64,000 nt of DNA from Rhodobacteraceae bacterium EL129 (GTDB lineage Bacteria > Pseudomonadota > Alphaproteobacteria > Rhodobacterales > Rhodobacteraceae). Below the pieces are notes generated by a model, which saw nothing but the letters and a program-made list of their open reading frames with translations, was not told where the DNA came from and did not search any database. The first letter of the stretch is position 1, and each line of letters starts with the position of its first letter. Of the stretch, positions 52,587-61,003 are shown piece after piece. A program made the translations under genes and the position numbers. The stretch lies in NCBI GenBank assembly GCA_900313005.1, contig ONZJ01000002.1, positions 1,318,996-1,382,995 of the forward strand. The letters run 5' to 3'.

Positions 52587-53015
52587 ATGGATGAAACGGA
52601 TCGTAAGCTGATATCGGCCCTGCGGCATGACGCGCGGGCGTCGCTGTCTGATTTGGCGCAGGGCTTGGGGGTGTCGCGGACCACCGTGCGGGGGCGGATC
52701 GAACGGTTGCGCCGTTCCGACGAAATCCTGGGGTTCTCGGTGGTGCTCAAGGGCGATGCCGCGCGGGATCCGGTGCGCGGATTGATGATGCTGGGCATAG
52801 AAGGCCGGGGCACGGAACGCATCCTGCGTCAGTTGAATGGTCTGACCGCGGTGCGGGCGACACATTCTACGAATGGCCGGTGGGATCTGATCGTTGAGAT
52901 CGGCACGGAAACGCTTGAGGACTTAGATGTCACATTGGCCCAGATCCGCAAGTTCGACGGTGTGGCCCAATCTGAAACGAGCCTACTACTCAACACTCGC
53001 AAGGCGGTGTCCTAG
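52587..53015 (+). CDS. Lrp/AsnC family transcriptional regulator
   Basis: 142 residues from the ATG at 52587, preceded by AAAGGTG; a GTG nine bases earlier is an alternative. HTH: DETDRKLISALRHDARASLSDLAQ in outline near 2-25 and GVSRTTVRGRIERL near 29-42. The ligand-binding RAM domain follows, with ATHSTNGRWDLIVEI near 93-107. Divergent from rocF-ctlX-ocd and the probable activator of that operon, as in arginine catabolic operons elsewhere. Confidence 0.93.
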   Translation: MDETDRKLISALRHDARASLSDLAQGLGVSRTTVRGRIERLRRSDEILGFSVVLKGDAARDPVRGLMMLGIEGRGTERILRQLNGLTAVRATHSTNGRWDLIVEIGTETLEDLDVTLAQIRKFDGVAQSETSLLLNTRKAVS

Positions 53016-53081
53016 ACACGACAAGAACCAAAAAGGGCCGGTGGTGCGAGGGACTAAGCCGCTCGTACGGTTCGGATGGCT

Positions 53082-54092
53082 TTAGCCATTCGACCCCCCT
53101 GACACAGCACGCAAACGCTCCTGAAAATACGCAACACCCTGTTCATGGCGTGGCGACAGGGGTCCTGGTTGATATCCGCCGCTGGCATAGTTTTTTTGCG
53201 TCTCTAGACAGATCGCGAAATCTTCGCGCACCACCGCTAGATTATCGGCGATGGTTTTCTCACGCGCGGCTTTGCCAGCCTCCGATGTATCGGCGAAATA
53301 AAAGTTGTACACCAATTCGGTCCTGGCATGGTCCACCGGGTTGATGCGACTGGTGTTCATGCCGCCGTCAAACAGCGATAAGGTCCAGTTGGGCCACATC
53401 CACAGCCATTTGCCGCGGTAGAACAATCCTTCCTTGGGCGGGGCGGACATCCGCACGCAACCATCAAGCGCGACTGTCTCAAAGGCTTCAAATTCGATGG
53501 CTGCATGAAACTGCGGATGAATGCCAGGTATGTGGTAGCCTTCGACAAAATTGTCGGTGTAAATTTTCCAGTTGGCGTCAAAGATCAGCCGTTCCTCGTG
53601 CATCCAGTGAAATGTCTCGATGGGTTCATTTTGTAATTCGCCCTCCGCCGCCGCCAATTGTTCAGCCAACGCCACCTCGGGGGCGATGGCCACAAAAAGC
53701 AAACCGCGCCAGACTTTGAATTCAACGGTTTCAAGCGCCCAGTCCGACATTTCGAAGCCGGGGTCATCCCCCCACCAGGGCACATTCAGAAGCGATCCAT
53801 CTTCGCCCCAGACCCATTGGTGATAAGGGCACCGGATGGTATTGCAGCGCCCTGTGCCTTCGGCCAACAGCCGAGCACCGCGGTGGCGGCAAACATTGCG
53901 GAACGCTCGCAGGCCGTCTTTGGCATGGATCACGAATACCTTTTGCCCTGCGATTTCCGTGGCGATGTAATCTCCGCGTGTGGCCAGTCGTGAAGCCGGG
54001 CCGATCATTTGCCAGGACTGCGCAAAGATGCGCGTGACATCCTCTTTATGGATGGCGGGGGAGGTATAATGCTCGGCTGAGAGATTGCGCAT
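53082..54092 (-). CDS. Rieske-type ring-hydroxylating/demethylating oxygenase alpha subunit
   Basis: 336 residues. The Rieske [2Fe-2S] site is CRHRGA near 68 and CPYHQW near 88 (C-x-H, 17 residues, C-x-x-H). The mononuclear Fe site is NFVEGYHIPGIHP near 181-193, with the late acidic ligand in REDFAICLETQ near 293. It resembles quaternary-amine oxygenases such as GbcA, CntA or stachydrine demethylase more than aromatic dioxygenases, but this is impression only. No reductase or ferredoxin gene is beside it. The protein is shorter than the usual 380-430 residues. Confidence 0.9.
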   Translation of the reverse strand: MRNLSAEHYTSPAIHKEDVTRIFAQSWQMIGPASRLATRGDYIATEIAGQKVFVIHAKDGLRAFRNVCRHRGARLLAEGTGRCNTIRCPYHQWVWGEDGSLLNVPWWGDDPGFEMSDWALETVEFKVWRGLLFVAIAPEVALAEQLAAAEGELQNEPIETFHWMHEERLIFDANWKIYTDNFVEGYHIPGIHPQFHAAIEFEAFETVALDGCVRMSAPPKEGLFYRGKWLWMWPNWTLSLFDGGMNTSRINPVDHARTELVYNFYFADTSEAGKAAREKTIADNLAVVREDFAICLETQKNYASGGYQPGPLSPRHEQGVAYFQERLRAVSGGSNG

Positions 54093-54150
54093 GATCGGGC
54101 CTCTTAATGACCTCGAAAAGCTAAAGCCCGCTATGGCCTGCCGTCAACCG

Positions 54151-54618
54151 TCAGACCCGGGCGCGCGCGGCCATGGCCCAGATCAGGGCCAGACCCAGGG
54201 CCACAATGCCATTCCAGCTGGCCATGCTGAGGCCCAGCATCTCCCACGGCACCTCGTCGCAGCGTACCAAGGGGGCGGCCATGATCTGATCAAAGAGCTC
54301 ATCGGCGCTGACACCCGAAGTGCCGCCAGAGGTGCAGGAGGTCGGCCCTTGCCAGAGCTTACGCTCCACGCCCGTGTGATACCCGGCGATTACGGCTGAT
54401 CCGAGCGCGGCCAGCATGCCAAGCAGTGGAAACAAACGCCCGGGCACGGCCAGGGCAAAGACGCCAAGGACAATAGCGGCTGCATGGGGCCAGCGTTGCC
54501 ACAGACACAGTTTGCACGGCGCCATGCCACCCAGATGTTGAAAGGCGAAAGCGGCCAGAAGCAGGCCTGCCGATCCACCGGCGGCCAGAACGATTAGCGT
54601 GGGACGATTGAGGCTCAT
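54151..54618 (-). CDS. dsbB: Disulfide bond formation protein B
   Basis: 155-residue inner-membrane quinone reductase that reoxidises DsbA. Four hydrophobic segments; the quinone-side pair CKLC near 35-38 followed by WQRWPH, and the periplasmic Cys in PTSC near 95 and VRCDEVPWEMLGLSMASWN near 119. All four redox Cys are present. Its start overlaps the DedA-like gene stop (ATGA). Confidence 0.93.
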   Translation of the reverse strand: MSLNRPTLIVLAAGGSAGLLLAAFAFQHLGGMAPCKLCLWQRWPHAAAIVLGVFALAVPGRLFPLLGMLAALGSAVIAGYHTGVERKLWQGPTSCTSGGTSGVSADELFDQIMAAPLVRCDEVPWEMLGLSMASWNGIVALGLALIWAMAARARV

Positions 54619-55193
54619 ACGTATTTGATCAGGTAAAACCCGGCAAAGAGCAAGACAACGAACACGATTGTGACCAGTCCCAACCGTTTCTCAATGAAGT
54701 CACGGACCGGCGTGCCGAATTTCCACAACAGCCCGGCGACCAGGAAGAACCGCAGCCCTCGGGCCAGGATGGATGTGGCGATAAACGTGGCCAGTGGCAT
54801 GCCAGTCCAACCCGACATGATGGTGATCACCTTGTAGGGGAAGGGTGTAATCCCGGCGGTCAGCACTGCCCAGAACCCAAGATCATTGAAGCGGGTGCTG
54901 AATTCGGCCATCGAATCTGTCTTACCCAGGCTTTCAAGAATGGGCTGGCCAAGCTGTTCGAACGCCAAGGCGCCGATCGCATAGCCCAAAAGCCCGCCCA
55001 GAACAGAAGACACCAACGCGACCAGCGCGATCAACCAGGCCCGCGAAGGCCGCGCCAGGATCATCGGGATCATCAGCACATCTGGTGGGATGGGAAAGAC
55101 CGAGCTTTCCACAAAGGACACCAGCGCCAAGACCCACAAGGCCTGTGGATGTTCGGCCATTCGTAGGGTCCAGTCATAGAGGCGTCTGAGCAT
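54615..55193 (-). CDS. DedA/YqaA (SNARE-associated/VTT) family membrane protein
   Basis: 192 residues with about five membrane segments. VESSVFPIPPDVLMIPMI near 28-45 and GLLGYAIGALAFEQLGQPIL near 67-86 mark the VTT domain; FWAVLTAGITPFPYKVITIMSGWTGM near 107-132 has the family Pro and Lys/Gly positions. Relatives move lipid carriers such as undecaprenyl phosphate or phospholipids. First gene of a two-gene unit with dsbB. Confidence 0.9.
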   Translation of the reverse strand: MLRRLYDWTLRMAEHPQALWVLALVSFVESSVFPIPPDVLMIPMILARPSRAWLIALVALVSSVLGGLLGYAIGALAFEQLGQPILESLGKTDSMAEFSTRFNDLGFWAVLTAGITPFPYKVITIMSGWTGMPLATFIATSILARGLRFFLVAGLLWKFGTPVRDFIEKRLGLVTIVFVVLLFAGFYLIKYV

Positions 55194-55346
55194 GCGGTAA
55201 GTCCGGTTGTGAGTTTCGCATTTCTCTGATCACGCGTGGCACGCGGGGTCAATCGCAAATCGGCAGGTCTGTGTGCTCTTGCGGGTGTAAAAAACCACCG
55301 CGAGGTCTGGACCTCACCGCAGGGCTTCGCTAGAGAACGGTGCAGT

Positions 55347-55432
55347 GCCCAAGTGGCGGAATGGTAGACGCAGGGGATTCAAAATCCCCCGCCTTAACGG
55401 GCGTGCCGGTTCGAGTCCGGCCTTGGGTACCA
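55347..55432 (+). tRNA. tRNA-Leu(CAA)
   Basis: 86 bases, CCA encoded. Acceptor GCCCAAG pairs with CTTGGGT (closing G-U). D-arm with GTGGCGGAATGGTAGACGC, anticodon loop TTCAAAA with CAA, a long variable arm typical of Leu tRNA (GCCTTAACGGGCGT), and the T-arm CCGGTTCGAGTCCGG. Reads UUG codons. Confidence 0.97.
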
Positions 55433-55920
55433 AAACTTTCCGCAAAATCCTTCTTTGTTGTCTTTGCGCCATCATGAGCGCGGATTGCAGGGCTTTGACT
55501 GTTGGTTCGAATCAATCCGATTCGTCTTTGAATCGATTTGTTTGTTTCCAGTATCGGTGCTTTTCGTGGATATTCTTAAAATTGGACACTTAACCTACCC
55601 GTTTGGTTAAGCATGTGCGGGCGAGACCGTGAAGAAGCTGCCTCAATTTCAACAATATTCAAGTTGGAAACAATAATAACCTTTAACGTGTGTCCCTTAT
55701 TTGGCCTTTCGGCAAAATTTCCCAATTTTATAGTATAATTGGCGCGATGATACCTGTTGTTCGAATGGAAACAATACCGGCAAATTGCCCCTACGTCAGG
55801 GCGTGTCAGGTGCTGCTACGACAGAGTTTGGACAGACTAACGGCACTTTTCGAACAAATTTCCCTTTCGCCGCGTCACACCGGACCTTAGGAATATTTAT
55901 GCCCTGCTGGGGGGTAAAAG
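55433..55920. other. AT-rich gap upstream of the structured leader
   Basis: About 490 bases without a supported gene. Frames touching the tRNA are its shadow. A 66-codon frame at 55690-55890 has rare codons and no ribosome binding site. The part near 55720-55745 (TATAGTATAAT) is a plausible promoter for the large RTX-Hint gene. Confidence 0.5.
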
Positions 55921-56050
55921 TGATCGTGGGGGCGATCACATAGCTGTCTCACCGAGTGTATGGTGCGAAGCCGTGATGGAAGGTTGTACGGTGCGGGTTA
56001 ATCCCGAACGTCACGCCCCCTAGGCGAAGGTCCTTGGTCTGGACCTTCGC
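55921..56050 (+). ncRNA. Candidate structured 5' leader RNA of the RTX-Hint gene
   Basis: Dense complementary segments: hairpin TGATCG-TGGGGG-CGATCA (55921-55938); its G5 loop can pair with C5 at 56016-56020 as a pseudoknot; ATCAC at 55935-55939 can instead pair with GTGAT at 55973-55977, enclosing CACC/GGTG; CCGT/ACGG at 55971/55988; CGGG-TTAAT-CCCG at 55994-56006; and a perfect ten-base hairpin at 56024-56050. Mutually exclusive pairings resemble a riboswitch or attenuator. I cannot match a known class. Confidence 0.4.
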
Positions 56051-56168
56051 GCGCTTCGCTTCTCTCTCAGGCTGTATGGTTATGAATGTTTTGGGGTTGT
56101 GCTTCGCTTTGTGTGTGGTGCGGCGCGTTGGTTGAGGAACCGACGTTGAATTGAAAAGGGTCGAGAAT

Positions 56169-59100
56169 ATGCCTGTAAGAACGCTGGATTGGTCGCTGTT
56201 TGGCTCCAATGGAGTAGACATCACTTCGGGGCAAACTGTGAACACGGGCGGCGTTGCCGTCACCGTGGATTTTGCCGCTGAGGATGACGGCGCTGCCGCG
56301 CGCAACTTTGAGTTTCCACAATATGTGGCACCGGGCGAAGATTTTGATGCAACCGAAGGGCTCAAGCTGTTTGGCGCAGGCGGGGGGGACGATGTGACGG
56401 ATACATCGACCACCACGATCAGCTTCGCGTCAACCGAAGACGATTTCGGCGATGCTGTGACGGGTGTGTCTTTCCGCATCAATGACCTCGACCTGGGGCA
56501 GAACAACGAAGATTACACCGATATCGTAACGATCCGCGCCTATGATGCCGACGGTAACGAAGTGCCTGTCACCCTGACCCCTGGTGGCGACATTTTGACC
56601 TCTGGCCAGACCGCGACAGGCAATGATGACAACCCCTTTGTGACACCCGCGACCGAGCCGGGCAATTCCCTGCTGGTGACGATTGATGGCCCGATCACAC
56701 GCATCGAGATTGACTATGACAACAACGGAACAGACGAGCAGAACGTCTGGATCACCGATGTTGATTTCTGCACGACGGAAGCTGGTGAACTGACGGCCGT
56801 TGACGATGTGATCGTCACGGACGAAGACAGCGAAGGCATGGTGATTGCCACAGCCAACGACACAGATCCTGAAGGTGACGACATTGAAATCACCGGCGTG
56901 GATACAACCGGGCTGAACGGCACGGTGACCATTGATCCTGATAACGACACGCTGGTGTACGACCCAAATGGCCAATACGAAAGCCTGGGCACCGGTGAAA
57001 CTGCACAGGAAACCTTCACCTATACCGTCACGGACGGCAACGGGAACACCGACACGGCGACTGTGACCGTCACCATCAACGGTGTGAATGATGACCCCAA
57101 CGCGGTCGATGACGAAGGCGCAACTGATACGCCCGGTGGCTCGGTTGATATTCCGGTGCTGGCAAACGATTCTGATCCAGAAAGTGATCCGCTGACGATC
57201 TCTGAGATCAGCGATCCGACCAACGGTACCGTGGTGGACAATGGGGACGGAACGGTCACCTACACGCCAAATGATCCGACATTCGTGGGCGAAGACACCT
57301 TTACCTACACCGTAGATGACGGCAACGGTGGAACGAATACAGCGACCGTGACAGTTACCGTTGGTGACCCGGACCAAGTCTATGCCAATGATGATGTCAT
57401 TGTGACCGACGAGGACACGGCCGGCGAAGTCGTGGCCACGGCCAACGACCTGGACCCGCAGGGCGACGACATTGAGATCACAAGCGTGGATGCGACCGGT
57501 GTATTGGGTGACGTGACCATTGATGCAGACAACGACACCATCGTCTTTGACCCCAACGGTCAGTACGAGAGCCTCGGCACAGGCGACACCGCAACCGAGA
57601 CCTTCACCTATACCGTCACCGACGGCAACGGGAACACCGGCACGGCGACCGTGACGGTCACCATCAACGGTGTGAACGACGCGCCAGATGCGGTGGATGA
57701 TGCGGCTGAGATTGCTGTTGGTGGCAGCTCGGTGACGATCCCGGCTCTGGCCAATGACACCGATCCTGAAAGCGATCCGCTGAGCATTGTTGGCAACACG
57801 GACCCTGCAAATGGCGATGTGGTCGACAATGGCGACGGTACGTTCACGTATACGCCGGATCCCGGATTCTCGGGGACGGATACGTTTGAATACACCATTC
57901 GTGATCCGGAAGGCCTGGAAGATACAGCCACCGTGACGATCACCGTGGGTGGACCTGCGCCCGATGGGTTTGTGGATGGCGATGACGAGGGCAACCTGAT
58001 CGACGACATGTACACAGGCGATCCAAATGGTGACCTTGTGGATGCCAATGACGCCCTGCTGCCCGGTGAGGTCGGCAATGACGACATCATCCGCGCAGGC
58101 GGTGGCGATGATACGGTTGAAGCCGGTGACGGCGATGACGAGGTTCTGGCTGGTGACGGTAATGACATCGTCAACGGTGGCGTGGGCAACGACAGCCTGC
58201 TGGGCGAGATGGGCAACGACACCCTGAGCGGTGACGAAGGCGAGGACACTGTCGAAGGGGGTGCTGGCGACGACGTTATCGACGGCGGTGACGGCAATGA
58301 CAGCCTCGACGGTGGTGAAGGTGACGACACCATTGAAGGTGGTGCTGGCAGTGACACTGTGATTGGCGGTGACGGCAATGACGTGATTGAAACCGACAGC
58401 CCCACCGATGACGCGCTGGACGCTGCCACCTTTGTCGGCGTTCCGGTGGATGATGATCCCAACGATGATCGCGACTTTGTCGATGCAGGTGCTGGCGATG
58501 ACACGATCACCAACACCGGCGACGATGCCGACACAGTTCTGGGTGGTCTGGGCAACGACGTGATCGACACTGGCATTGACGATGATGTCATTGATGGTGG
58601 CGACGGCAACGATGATATCACGGGTGGTCAGGGTTCTGACAGCATTGATGGTGGCGCGGGAGATGACACGATCAACGCGGGCGATGATCTCTTCTCGGAT
58701 TACGTGGGCGACGATCCCAACCTGCCAAACCCACTGTTGATTGATCCGGCGACAGGGGAACCTGCGCTGAGCGATCCGAACCCCGACGACAACCGTGACA
58801 CGGTGTCGGGCGGCGAAGGCAACGACATCATCTTGACCGGTGATGACGCCGACGAGATCTCGGGCGACGCAGGCAATGACACCATTGATGCAGGCATCGA
58901 CGATGACCTGATCGACGGTGGCACCGGAGACGACAGCATCCTGGGTGGCCATGGGTCGGACACCATCTTTGGGGGTGAGGGCGATGACAGCATCAATGCC
59001 GGCGATCCTGATCTGGTGGACCTGCAGGCGCCCGATGAAACAGATCCCGTGCCAGAAAACGGCCGTGATCTGGTTGATGGTGGTGCGGGCAATGACACGA

Positions 59101-60680
59101 TCCTGGGCGAAGATGATGATGACACGCTGATCGGGGGCACCGGTGATGACAGCATCGACGGTGGTCTGGATGATGACAGCATCACCGGCGACGCAGGCAA
59201 CGACACGCTGATCGGTGGTGATGGTTCGGACACGGTAGAGGGTGGTGACGGCAATGATGTGATCGACACATCAAACGACGGCACCACACCTATCCTGCCT
59301 GACGAAGGGTTCAACGATCAAAGTGTCGGCGGCGTGCCCGTTGATACTCTGCCCGACGATGACCGCGACAGCGTGATTGCCGGGGCAGGGGATGACACGA
59401 TCACCACAGGTGACGACGCAGACACCATCGACGCCGGCGCAGGCAACGATGTGATCGACGGCGGCATTGACGATGATGAAATCATTGCGGGCTCGGGTGA
59501 CGATGATGTCACGGGCGGCGAAGGCGACGACACGATTTTCGGCGGCGCTGGCGATGACACCATCAACAGTGACGGCGGCATATACGGCGACGATCTGCCC
59601 AATGATGGCACCGATCCTGAGCCAACCAACAATGAAGACTTCATTGACGGTGGTGCAGGCAACGATGTGATCAACGCAGGCGATGACAATGATACTGTCT
59701 TCGCAGGCACAGGTGACGATGTCATCACGGCCGGTACCGGTGATGACATCGTCATGGGGCAGGCTGGCGATGATATGATCACCGGTGGCGACGGAAACGA
59801 TACCTTGTGTGGTAACGACGGTGACGACACCCTTTCGGGTGGTGCTGGCAGCGACATGCTGGAAGGTAACGCAGACGCCGATCTGTTTATTGATGTGGGT
59901 GCTGGTGACACCGTCCGCGGTGGGACACGTGGCGACGACTTAGATACGTTGGACCTACGTGGTCTGGGGGCTTTCGAGGTTGTCAACGAAACAGTGGACG
60001 CAGACGGCGACAGCACTTCGGGGACAGTTAACTTCCTTGATGAAGATGGCAACGTCACGGGCTCGCTCGACTTCTTCGAAATCGAGAACCTGATCCCCTG
60101 CTTCACGCCAGGCACCGTGATCGCAACGCCGCGCGGCGAGCGTCGGGTCGAAGACCTTCAGGTCGGCGACCGGATCATCACCCGCGACAATGGCCTGCAG
60201 GAAATCCGCTGGGTCGGTCAACGTGACCTGACAGGTCAGGACCTGGTGGCCTCGCCCCATCTGAAGCCTGTTCTGATCCGTGCCGGATCCCTGGGCCACG
60301 GTCTGCCGGAACGCGATCTGCTCGTGTCTCCACAGCACCGTATGCTGATCAACTCCGAGCGCGCCTCGCTTTACTTCGAGGAACGCGAGGTTCTGGCGGC
60401 GGCCAAGCACCTGACAGGTCTGGAAGGCGTGGATGTGGTCGAGAGCTCCTCGGTCAGCTACCTGCACTTCATGTTCGATCAACACGAAGTGGTCCTGTCG
60501 AACGGCAGCTGGACCGAAAGCTTCCAACCCGGTGAACAGGTGCTTGATGGCATGGGCACAGATCAGCGCGACGAGATCTTCGATCTCTTCCCTGAACTGC
60601 GCGAAAAAGAAGGGCTTGAGAATTATCAAGCCGCGCGTCGCTCGCTCAAGAAGCACGAAGCCAAGCTTCTGGTCAAATAA
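56169..60680 (+). CDS. Large secreted protein: cadherin/VCBS-like repeats, RTX repeats, Hint domain
   Basis: 1503 residues from the ATG at 56169 (AAAAGGG eight bases before; a TTG at 56151 is in frame). Order: unknown N-terminal domain (1-208) with no Sec signal; four cadherin/VCBS-like units (about 209-597) arranged A-B-A'-B' with TVTDGNGNTxTATVTVTINGVND blocks; RTX Ca2+ nonapeptides GGxGxDxxx (about 600-1305) interrupted by several Asp/Pro-rich inserts; a Hint_2 domain from Cys1311 (CFTPGTVIATPRG) to the end with VSPQHRML and MFDQHEVV. Very acidic. RTX repeats and lack of a signal peptide point to type I secretion; no transporter genes are in the window. Likely an adhesin or matrix protein; Hint may self-cleave. 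Confidence 0.92.
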   Translation: MPVRTLDWSLFGSNGVDITSGQTVNTGGVAVTVDFAAEDDGAAARNFEFPQYVAPGEDFDATEGLKLFGAGGGDDVTDTSTTTISFASTEDDFGDAVTGVSFRINDLDLGQNNEDYTDIVTIRAYDADGNEVPVTLTPGGDILTSGQTATGNDDNPFVTPATEPGNSLLVTIDGPITRIEIDYDNNGTDEQNVWITDVDFCTTEAGELTAVDDVIVTDEDSEGMVIATANDTDPEGDDIEITGVDTTGLNGTVTIDPDNDTLVYDPNGQYESLGTGETAQETFTYTVTDGNGNTDTATVTVTINGVNDDPNAVDDEGATDTPGGSVDIPVLANDSDPESDPLTISEISDPTNGTVVDNGDGTVTYTPNDPTFVGEDTFTYTVDDGNGGTNTATVTVTVGDPDQVYANDDVIVTDEDTAGEVVATANDLDPQGDDIEITSVDATGVLGDVTIDADNDTIVFDPNGQYESLGTGDTATETFTYTVTDGNGNTGTATVTVTINGVNDAPDAVDDAAEIAVGGSSVTIPALANDTDPESDPLSIVGNTDPANGDVVDNGDGTFTYTPDPGFSGTDTFEYTIRDPEGLEDTATVTITVGGPAPDGFVDGDDEGNLIDDMYTGDPNGDLVDANDALLPGEVGNDDIIRAGGGDDTVEAGDGDDEVLAGDGNDIVNGGVGNDSLLGEMGNDTLSGDEGEDTVEGGAGDDVIDGGDGNDSLDGGEGDDTIEGGAGSDTVIGGDGNDVIETDSPTDDALDAATFVGVPVDDDPNDDRDFVDAGAGDDTITNTGDDADTVLGGLGNDVIDTGIDDDVIDGGDGNDDITGGQGSDSIDGGAGDDTINAGDDLFSDYVGDDPNLPNPLLIDPATGEPALSDPNPDDNRDTVSGGEGNDIILTGDDADEISGDAGNDTIDAGIDDDLIDGGTGDDSILGGHGSDTIFGGEGDDSINAGDPDLVDLQAPDETDPVPENGRDLVDGGAGNDTILGEDDDDTLIGGTGDDSIDGGLDDDSITGDAGNDTLIGGDGSDTVEGGDGNDVIDTSNDGTTPILPDEGFNDQSVGGVPVDTLPDDDRDSVIAGAGDDTITTGDDADTIDAGAGNDVIDGGIDDDEIIAGSGDDDVTGGEGDDTIFGGAGDDTINSDGGIYGDDLPNDGTDPEPTNNEDFIDGGAGNDVINAGDDNDTVFAGTGDDVITAGTGDDIVMGQAGDDMITGGDGNDTLCGNDGDDTLSGGAGSDMLEGNADADLFIDVGAGDTVRGGTRGDDLDTLDLRGLGAFEVVNETVDADGDSTSGTVNFLDEDGNVTGSLDFFEIENLIPCFTPGTVIATPRGERRVEDLQVGDRIITRDNGLQEIRWVGQRDLTGQDLVASPHLKPVLIRAGSLGHGLPERDLLVSPQHRMLINSERASLYFEEREVLAAAKHLTGLEGVDVVESSSVSYLHFMFDQHEVVLSNGSWTESFQPGEQVLDGMGTDQRDEIFDLFPELREKEGLENYQAARRSLKKHEAKLLVK

Positions 60681-60784
60681 GACCGCAACGATTGCAGCCT
60701 GTCGGGGCGCACCTCAGATGCTGAGGGTGGCCCGGCGACCCCGAAGTCGGTCATGTGGGGGCTAGTTCCGGTTTCGAATCCCGT

Positions 60785-60820
60785 ACCCCCGGTCTCTTGC
60801 CAGAGACCGGGGGTATTTTT
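60785..60820 (+). terminator. Terminator of the RTX-Hint gene
   Basis: ACCCCCGGTCTC (60785-60796), loop TTGCCA, then GAGACCGGGGGT (60803-60814), a perfect 12-pair stem followed by ATTTTTAT. One of the strongest terminators in the window. Confidence 0.93.
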
Positions 60821-60963
60821 ATGCCTCTACACGCCCCTTAAATCACGCGGAATTGGATGTAACCTCAGGGTTGTATCATATCTGGTGCTCCGTTCGGGTC
60901 TTTCCCCATAAAGTGCCGCTCGCGCGGGTCTATATTTAGGTTATGCGCGTCACTGCCTGTCGC

Positions 60964-60987
60964 GCAGCCGATCACGCAGCCGATCAC
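60964..60987. repeat. 12-base tandem direct repeat
   Basis: GCAGCCGATCAC occurs twice back to back, 17 bases before the second Hint gene. Could be a regulator site or replication slippage. Confidence 0.6.
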
Positions 60988-61003
60988 CCGGGGGGGCTAG
61001 GAC

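Larger units (their letters stand above)
60681..61003. other. 323-base gap between the two Hint genes
   Basis: Holds the terminator of the large gene, a tRNA-3'-end-like fragment just before it (about 60757-60790, GGTTTCGAATCCCG), and a short direct repeat. No gene seen. Confidence 0.5.

Noticed and set aside
53030-53081. Sequence resembling group II intron domain V (ending CTCGTACGGTTC)
   Set aside because: The matching 5' strand is only partly complementary, the catalytic AGC is not in place and no reverse transcriptase or intron domains are near.
55289-55315. Hairpin GAGGTC-TG-GACCTC with an A run upstream of tRNA-Leu, read as a minus-strand terminator
   Set aside because: The T run on the minus strand is seven bases from the stem and no minus-strand gene lies upstream to be terminated.
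55330-55593. Open frames on both strands across the tRNA-Leu gene
   Set aside because: They are shadows of the tRNA; the antisense product with GRTRTGTPVKAGDFESPAS-type sequence is a known artefact of tRNA genes.
55690-55890. 66-codon frame between the tRNA and the RTX-Hint gene
   Set aside because: Uses codons rare in the neighbouring genes (AGA, CTA, ATA), has no ribosome binding site and no recognisable domain.
56430-58952. 840-codon minus-strand frame opposite the RTX-Hint gene
   Set aside because: Produced by the repetitive GAC/GGC codons of the plus-strand repeats; composition is Val/Ile/Ala-repetitive with no start signal or domain.
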